Origin: Primorskyibacter flagellatus
Lineage (GTDB): Bacteria > Pseudomonadota > Alphaproteobacteria > Rhodobacterales > Rhodobacteraceae
Reading direction: 5' to 3'
NCBI RefSeq assembly: GCF_014638275.1
Contig: NZ_BMFJ01000001.1
Location: 2,034,338 to 2,098,337 of the forward strand
Length of the DNA stretch: 64,000 nt
This document shows, piece after piece, positions 63,700-64,000 of the stretch. How positions within the stretch are numbered: the first letter of the stretch is position 1; each line of letters starts with the position of its first letter. The notes under the pieces were generated by a model. It searched no databases and was not told the DNA's origin. It was given only the letters and a program-made list of their open reading frames with translations. The position numbers and the translations under genes were made by a program.

Positions 63700-63711
63700 C
63701 TAATATATTAG
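63700..63711. promoter_or_regulatory. 12-bp AT palindrome between dctP and gntR
   Basis: CTAATATATTAG is a perfect palindrome in the divergent promoter gap, the likely operator of the GntR regulator or part of its -10 region. Confidence 0.45.
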
Positions 63712-63776
63712 TTCCCACTCGGCAAGAGTTCTTTATAGTCCCCAGCAAATCCAAGTGACGAAGTGCGGTTACGCCC

Positions 63777-64000
63777 ATGCCGAACGACATGACCAGGACC
63801 CAACAGCGCCGCCGGCAGCCTCTCCGGCGCGGCTCGGCCAGTTCTGCCCTGCATGATTCCCTGCGCGATCGTATCCTGAACCTCGACCTTGTCCCGGGGC
63901 AGAGTATTTCCCGCTCCGCAATCGCTGCGGAGTATCAGGTCAGTCTTACACCGGTCCGTGACGCGCTCATCAAGCTGGAGGAAGAGGGGCTCATCGACAC
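63777..64000 (+). CDS. GntR family regulator, partial (FadR/FCD type likely)
   Basis: About 74 N-terminal residues are in the window. The winged HTH is clear: ALHDSLRDRILNLDLVPGQS, ISRSAIAAEYQVSLTPVRDA and LIKLEEEGLID. The ligand domain lies beyond position 64000. Divergent from dctPQM, so it likely controls the sugar-acid operon. Confidence 0.92.
   Translation, partial: MPNDMTRTQQRRRQPLRRGSASSALHDSLRDRILNLDLVPGQSISRSAIAAEYQVSLTPVRDALIKLEEEGLID

Overview
The window is high-GC chromosomal DNA from an alphaproteobacterium, most likely Rhodobacterales (Roseobacter/Paracoccaceae type). Supporting signs are the gene content and order, four proteins with VPLPA-CTERM tails, a DUF1127 gene followed by CCUCCUCCC-motif stem-loop RNAs as in Rhodobacter, TRAP and polyamine ABC transporters, and the short palindromic intergenic repeats.

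Layout. 1-5.7 kb: start of the division and cell-wall (dcw) cluster on the minus strand (mraZ, rsmH, ftsL, ftsI, murE, murF partial). 6.4-8 kb: GNAT acetyltransferase and the Fe-S carrier Mrp, convergent. 8.2-8.8 kb: DUF1127 gene with an array of six small stem-loop RNAs ending in a terminator. 8.9-10.5 kb: two related VPLPA-CTERM exported proteins. 10.6-17.9 kb: UvrD helicase, an FMN alpha-hydroxy-acid dehydrogenase and pyruvate carboxylase. 18.3 kb: tRNA-Gly(GCC), then a third VPLPA-CTERM gene.

19.4-29.5 kb is an accessory, stress-flavoured region of small and uncharacterised genes. It holds a zinc-ribbon protein, a transglutaminase-like protein beside a secreted Cys-repeat protein, two CspA-type genes sharing a leader hairpin, a fatty-acid desaturase, a PAS histidine kinase behind an internally deleted RsbQ-like hydrolase, a single-domain response regulator and an IS3-family remnant.

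29.7-45.9 kb is catabolic: PutA with a divergent Lrp-type regulator, an FAH-family hydrolase, a spermidine/putrescine ABC transporter, and a homogentisate cluster (hmgA, fahA, MBL protein, FAD monooxygenase, DUF2783, divergent MarR). Palindromic repeats fill the gaps here. 46.1-50.2 kb: VanZ-like protein and a TetR-HlyD-ATPase-ABC2 export operon with a TetR operator. 50.5-56.3 kb: a fourth VPLPA-CTERM gene, a GlxA/AraC regulator divergent from a chloroperoxidase-like hydrolase, Ohr, and a LysR regulator divergent from a SnoaL-like/SDR pair. 56.5-64 kb: a sugar-acid operon (DctPQM TRAP transporter, a one-helix small protein, pentonate-type dehydratase, RraA-like protein, ketoglutarate-semialdehyde-type dehydrogenase) with a divergent GntR regulator cut by the window end.

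Protein calls come from reading motifs by eye; no database search was run.
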